NCBI GenBank assembly: GCA_003290165.1 | Contig: QNQO01000455.1 | Coordinates: 372,001 to 436,000, forward strand | Reading direction: 5' to 3' | Source: Berberis thunbergii | Taxonomy: Eukaryota > Streptophyta > Magnoliopsida > Ranunculales > Berberidaceae | Length of the DNA stretch: 64,000 nucleotides | Shown here: one piece after another, positions 58,897 through 64,000 of the stretch | Numbering within the stretch: the first letter of the stretch is position 1 | How the letters are laid out: every line of letters begins with the position of its first letter | The notes under the pieces: generated by a model | Databases searched by the model: none | What the model was told of the DNA's origin: nothing | What the model saw: only the letters and a program-made list of their open reading frames with translations | Program-made: the position numbers and the translations under genes

Positions 58897-61386
58897 TGTA
58901 ACGACCCTACTTTAATATATATAATTTTAAATTAATTAATTAATTATTTATTTATCTAATTCTAAATTTTATTAAATATGCGGTGACATCAAGTAAAAAG
59001 ATGGGGTGTCCCTAACCTCGAGCAAAGCCCTAATTGGTAGGAATAAATAGGGTTAAGTTATTTTATTTGTTCTCTCGCCGCTAACAAAAAAAAAAAAAAA
59101 AAAAAAGGAGAAGAAGAGAGGGAGAAAGAAAGAAGGAGAAAAACAAAAGCAAAAAGAAAGAGGTGAGTCTATTTATGTCCTTCACCTTTTCTATGAGTTG
59201 TATTTTTATCGTTTTCTGATTTATGCAAAAAAGTTGAGAATGGTGTGTGAATGAATTGATACGCTCGTTATGAGTTCTCGTTTTCCCTAAATAAATATTC
59301 TGTCTTACTGCTAACTTTGTTTTGAATGTTATAAAAAATAACAAAAAAAAAGGTGGGGTAGAAGGGTATTGTCCTCTGTGTCAGAAATCCCTACTATTTT
59401 GTAGAAAATCTTATGACTGTCATGTGTGTCAGAAATCCCAGCTATTTTGTTGAAAATTTTGTGATTGTCAAGCCTTGCAGTATGTACTTCCATTTGACTT
59501 TATGCTATTTTATACTTAGTTTTTATCTAAACTTTCAATTGCTCGATTGTGTCAAGTGAAAATGCATTTTTTTAGGGCATTTATTTTTTGTACTAGATGA
59601 TTAGATTGTGAACTTGAGTCACATTTATGACTGCATCCCTACATTGGATGTTTTGCCTATGCATTGATGACAAATAGGTTAATGCATTTATGCATTTGAT
59701 GTGGACCCTACATCCATGATAAAGATGCAACTATGACAACCTCCATGCCTATTTGATGTGGTCTCTTTCTAAGCCAAATATATTACCCATACGTGTATGA
59801 CAATAAATCTGAGTCATGATTCTACTAGGAAAGTTTTGTTTTGATCAAGAGATATCAAGTATGATTCTATGGGTTTGATTTTATGGGTTTTGATCAAGAG
59901 ATATATCTGAGTATATCTAAGTATGATTCTATGAGTTTTAAATAATCTAAGTCATGATTCTATGGGTTTGGTCACCATGTTGATATAAAGTATGATTTAT
60001 GAATAGGTTATATTTCCCCAAAAATGTGGGTGGATAGATTGTGAATCAATTTACGAATGACAAAATGTCATTGTGGAGGAATATTGAATTATCAAAAATA
60101 AATGATATTGGTAATCCTTGATTTCTGAAAATATTTATTTTTGAAAATATAAACCACTTGGACTTGTATCACTTAGAACTACCACATCTCTTTGGTTTAT
60201 TATTTCCCCTCTCTTACTAGAGAAACTAAATGACCTGCGGGTCGTCTTGCGGAGTTGGGGCACCCATTTCTTACTAGAGAAACTAAAATAACCTTCGGGT
60301 TAGTCTTGCGGAAATGTGGTGAGTTTGTATGCCTAAAATAGGCTTTGATATTTATCCGTCAAAAATGTGACGTGAGTTTATGCGCATTGATAGCCCAATG
60401 ATGGCTTTTGGTACTCATATAGTTAGGGGTATCCGCGATGCATGTCTGTATGTGATGTCCCCACTTGGGCATGGATGACGGAGTAGTCCTCCTTTATATG
60501 AGAGAGGCATACGGGCATGTATGTTCGGCACGGAGGTGGTGCGAATGTGGTATCGTCTAAGTGATCAATCCGTTAAAAAGATTAACCTAATTCAAATAAA
60601 AAGAATAAATGACGTTGTATTGTTTCTAATTTTTTTTATGCAAGATGGCAAGTCCACTAATATTTCTGCAGGTCCGACTTGCCATAGTCAACTCCTATAG
60701 GGTAAGTACAGGTAAATGCATATTTACATATTAGGATGATGATATGTTTGCATCGTTGAGGAACTAAATTCTTTGGACTGTGTTTTCTTGCATCACACCT
60801 TTGCCTCATTGAGGAACTACCTATTGGTGTGATGGTTTGTTGTTTGTGTTTATCACGTGCGATTTTATTGATTTTTGGGGGAAATAAAGAGATTTCACAC
60901 CAGCTTTATTGCTGACCCAAGTGAGCTTTTGCTTCTTGGGTGCATTCCTTCGGAAATGTAGCCGACTAGCTTATTTTCAGGATACAGAAATCTCGGGCGG
61001 GCTTAGAGCATATCGTACCATACGTGGCAAGCATTGCTGGGAGTTGCGCGTGTTCGAAAGATTAGATCTTTCTATTTGTAGGTGTTAGTTAATTCTTGTA
61101 ATTTGAATTCGGAGTTATTCAGTATTTTTGTTGAGGGATACATTCGTAAAGTGTTGAACTTGTTAGCGTTGGCTCTGCGAGTTTTAAAATTTTATTTCTT
61201 TGATGGACTTTTAGATCAGTTGTGTTTTTCCCTCTATTTGGTAAATTGTGCAAAAGTTATTATTTCTCGTGGATGCCAACTGTTATTTTCGTGAATGAAA
61301 ATTCATGTCCCGACTTTTGGGAAAACGGATAATCCTACGTGGATTTTTTTGGGATTTTCATTTTTCTCGAAAATCGGGGCGTGACA
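58897..61386 (+). repeat. Gypsy 5' LTR (2490 bp)
   Basis: The terminal 13 bp are imperfect inverted repeats. Inside are duplicated segments: about 48 bp near 59373-59470 (TGTCAGAAATCCC...), GATTCTATGGGTTTGAT copies at 59850-59970, and TTACTAGAGAAACTAAA...TCTTGCGG at about 60215 and 60272. The long A-run with GA-rich tract at 59083-59160 looks like the transcribed leader. Confidence 0.9.
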
Positions 61387-61389
61387 GTT

Positions 61390-61403
61390 TGGTATCAGAA
61401 CAC
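61390..61403 (+). promoter_or_regulatory. Gypsy primer-binding site (initiator-Met type)
   Basis: TGGTATCAGAACAC three bases after the LTR; the first ten bases match the usual tRNA-iMet site. Confidence 0.8.
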
Positions 61404-61519
61404 AGTTTACCTAGGCTAGGGAGAGTCTAGGGGATCCTCGGAATGTGGTTATGGGTAAGCTGTAGAGGTTTTTATGGATCTTATGGAGTGTCTAATCCTT
61501 TCCATTTTTATTGAAGGAT

Positions 61520-64000
61520 ATGGCCGGAAGACATACTCGTCAGAACCCAAATGGGAACGGAAGCGGAAGTAGTGGGAACGTCGTTCCAAATGAGGGTGGC
61601 AATGAAAATGGAAATGGCCATGGTGATAATACTATTCAGCTGACTCAGGCCATGATGATGCAGTTGCTACAGGGATTGCAACAGAATAACAGTTAGGGTG
61701 ACCCTTTTGCTAGAAGGGTTAAGGAGTTCGGGACTTTGGGTGGAAAGAGGTTCACCGGAGAAAATTCGAGAGATGCAGATGTCTGGGTTCAGAGCTGTGA
61801 GACCGTTTTCAGGAGGATGCAACTCACTGAAGTCCAAAAACAAGAGTTAGCTGCACATCACTTGGATGGTGGTGCTAGTTACTGGTGGGAGGCTTTACTA
61901 CCCTCCGTTGATGTTGCGGTTATGACATGGGAGGACTTTAAGGATAGATTTGAGAATAGATTTGTGCCTAATGCAGTTAAGGCGCAATGGGCTGCGGAGT
62001 TTAATATGTTGAAGCAGACTGGGAATATGACGGTGGAACAGTATGTCACGAAGTTTAACGAGTTGTCCCGTTATGCTCCGTATTTGGTAGACACCCCAAA
62101 AAAGAAAAATGCCAAGTTTATTGGGGGTTTGCATCACTACCTGTCGAGAGCTCTTCTCACTGCTGACAGAGAGAGTTTTGATAGAGTTTTGGATTTAGCA
62201 TTGAAATACGAGGAACAGAACAAGATGTATCATGAGAGTAGAGAGAAAGGCAAGCAGAAGTTGGGCGAGGTGTCAGGAAACACTCGTCATCAGGGTGCGT
62301 CGCGGGATTTTCGTGGTGACCGTAGCCGTTTCCGTCCTTATGATCAAGGGCAAAGAGGTCGACAGTTTCAGAACCAGAAACCTCAAGGTGGATACCAGAA
62401 CCAACAGCAGGGAGGAAACCAGTTTCACCGTCAGGGTGGAAATCAGTCTCAGAGGCAGGGGTATGACCATTCCCAGAAACAGGATGGTAATCAGTATCAA
62501 AGACAGAATGGAAACCAATTCCATCGTCAGGGTAACCAGAGACAAGGTTATCAGGATCAGCAGAATCAGACTGCCCAAACAGCATCAGGGGGGCGCACAC
62601 TGATCTGCTACACTTGTGGGAAACCAGGTCATCGAATGCGAGATTGCCGTAACGGTAGGAACGCGCCCCAGAATAGGCAAGGTCAACCCACCCAAGGGCG
62701 TGTATTTGCTACCTTACCAGATCAGGAAAACGTTCAAGGTACTTTTGATTTTCCTATCTCTAATATGAAGGTGTTATTTGATACTGGTGCATCATGCTCT
62801 TTCATATCTCGACGTTTGGTTAATCGAATAATGTTGAAAGTTTTGCCACTTGCTATACCATTATGTGTTACCACCCCTTTAGGAGGCTCAGTGACACTAA
62901 ATGAAATATGTAGAAATTTTAAGATTTCATTCCTCGACAAAGTATTCCTTGTCGACTTGATTGTGCTTGACTTTGAGGGCTTTGATGTGATTTTGGGAAT
63001 GGATTGGTTGTGTAAAAACTTAGTCACGCTAGATTGTGCAAAGAAGATAGTTTCCATTCATGCACCAGGTATGCCCCCTGTTTCTCACACTTGTGGACAT
63101 TGTGAAGAGTCAGTAATGTCTAGTTTTCTGTACTTGGTGGGGACGTCAGAGAGAGAGATTCGGGATGTAGAAGTGGTAAGAGATTATGAGGATGTATTTC
63201 AGGAAATTCCCGGCTTGCCGCCTAGGCGAGAAGTTGAGTTCTGAATCGATTTAATACCTGGAACCGCTCCTATCTCCAAGGCAGCGTACCGGATGGCACC
63301 TAAGGAGTTGAACGAGATGAAAGTCCAGTTGGACGAGATGTTGCAAAAAGGGTAATTTTCTTGGTGTTTTGTTTGATTTGGCCATACTTATTGACATGTT
63401 ATTCATGTTAATGAATATATGTGTAATCCTTTTAAGGTGTGTATGAACCAGGTTCATACGTCCGAGTAATTCTCCGTGGGGAGCACCCGCCATTTTCGTT
63501 TCGAAGAAGGATGGTACCTTGAGGATGTGTATTGACTATAGGGAGCTGAACAAAAGACTATCAAAAACAAGTACCCATTGCCTCGAATTGACGATCTTCT
63601 TGATCAGTTGAGGGGAGCAGTAGTGTTTTCTCAGTTTGACTTAAGAACTGGATATCATCAGATGGGTATAGAAGAAGATAGTATTCCTCTCACGGCTTTT
63701 CGTACGAGATATGGGTTGTATGAGTTTCCAGTCATGCCTTTTGGTTTGACAAATGCCACGGCCTTTTTCATGGATCTGATGAACCGGATCTTTCGACCAT
63801 ACTTGGACAAATTCGTCATTATCTTTATCGATGACATTTTGGTTTACTCTCGTAGTGAAGCAGAGCATAGAGAACATCTCAGAACAGTGTTGGAGACCTT
63901 GAGAGATCAGAAATTATATGCGAAATTTAGCAAGTGCCATTTTTGGGAAAAAGAAGTAAAATTCTTAGGGCATGTTGTTTCTAGTCAGGGTATAGCAGTT
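61520..64000 (+). pseudogene. Gypsy gag-pol polyprotein, broken, truncated by the window end
   Basis: ATG 61520 starts MAGRHTRQNPNG. An in-frame TAG at 61694-61696 interrupts Gag. The capsid region follows (WWEALLPS, MTVEQYVTKFNEL), then a Gln-rich stretch, knuckle CYTCGKPGHRMRDC and protease VLFDTGASCSFIS. TGA at 63242-63244 sits in the protease-RT linker. A 100-nt GT-AG insertion (63352-63451) follows, then RT ([25 protein letters not shown]). A 1-nt loss near 63552 shifts the frame, and FIDDILVYS is intact. RNase H, integrase and any chromodomain lie outside. As read, it cannot make full-length Pol. Confidence 0.9.
63352..63451 (+). other. Intron-like 100-nt insertion in gypsy pol
   Basis: Starts GTAATT and ends AACCAG, exactly between LQKG and FIRPSNSP. 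Removal restores the reading frame across AAAGG/GTTCATACG without a base gained or lost. Unspliced, the frame stops at its first in-frame codon (TAA). AT-rich, with a TTAATGAAT branch-like string. Confidence 0.7.

Larger units (their letters stand above)
58897..64000 (+). mobile_element. Ty3/gypsy LTR retrotransposon, 5' half, runs off the window
   Basis: 5' LTR 58897-61386 (TGTAACGACCC...GGGGCGTGACA), 2490 bp. Three bases later comes the primer-binding site TGGTATCAGA(AC), an initiator-Met type. Then gag, CCHC knuckle, protease and the start of reverse transcriptase, in gypsy order; integrase would lie beyond 64000. The 3' LTR and right target duplication are outside, so age cannot be judged. 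Confidence 0.93.

Noticed and set aside
54382..61386. One large element bounded by the two similar LTR-type sequences
   Set aside because: The two are in opposite orientation, and the 54382-56834 unit has its own perfect 5-bp duplication, so they are separate insertions.

Overview
The window is nuclear DNA from a dicot-type flowering plant. The evidence is AT-rich intergenic sequence, spliced genes with short GT-AG introns, Ty1/copia and Ty3/gypsy elements primed by initiator-Met tRNA, En/Spm (CACTA), hAT-like and Harbinger-like DNA transposons, and recognisable plant gene families. I cannot name the species. Nearly all of the window is transposable elements, many nested. Only one gene looks intact.

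Left third (1-18,090): the intact gene is a PB1-domain Raf-like MAPKKK (B4 type) on the minus strand. I can assemble eight exons between 5,645 and 17,518 into one open frame of 3,600 nt. Exon 1 carries the PB1 domain and an 11-copy, 10/11-residue repeat. Exons 3-8 carry the kinase domain. The last intron is about 5.7 kb and holds a non-autonomous LTR element, itself broken by a MITE, and a likely tRNA-derived SINE. A possible TATA box lies about 0.5 kb upstream of the start, and a hAT-like MITE lies just beyond it.

Middle (18,091-32,443): gene-poor sequence with several short DNA transposons, some with exact 8-bp target duplications, and two foldbacks. A 7.3-kb Ty1/copia element on the minus strand (24,813-32,144) has LTRs about 1.3% diverged. 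Stops and frameshifts disable it, and it has an internal 0.5-kb inverted duplication.

32,444-45,455: a roughly 13-kb CACTA-type assemblage with subterminal repeat arrays. Inside, all on the minus strand, are intron-retaining or broken pieces of at least four unrelated host genes: a GH1 beta-glucosidase, a two-RRM hnRNP-like protein, a DUF630/DUF632 (NRG2-like) protein and an oligopeptide transporter. A 4.1-kb hAT-like element and a 1-kb Harbinger-like element have inserted into the captured DUF632 piece.

45,456-64,000: LTR remnants, a second CACTA-like terminus, a PASTICCINO1-like exon fragment cut by an RTE-type LINE, and an AGO10-like pseudogene. The pseudogene has a nonsense codon, a missing exon, a 1-nt deletion and a 2.45-kb solo LTR inside a coding exon. 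It is followed head-to-tail by a broken INO80-subunit (IES2/PAPA-1, zf-HIT) fragment. The right edge is the 5' half of a Ty3/gypsy element with a 2.49-kb LTR, whose pol frame contains a 100-nt GT-AG intron-like insertion.
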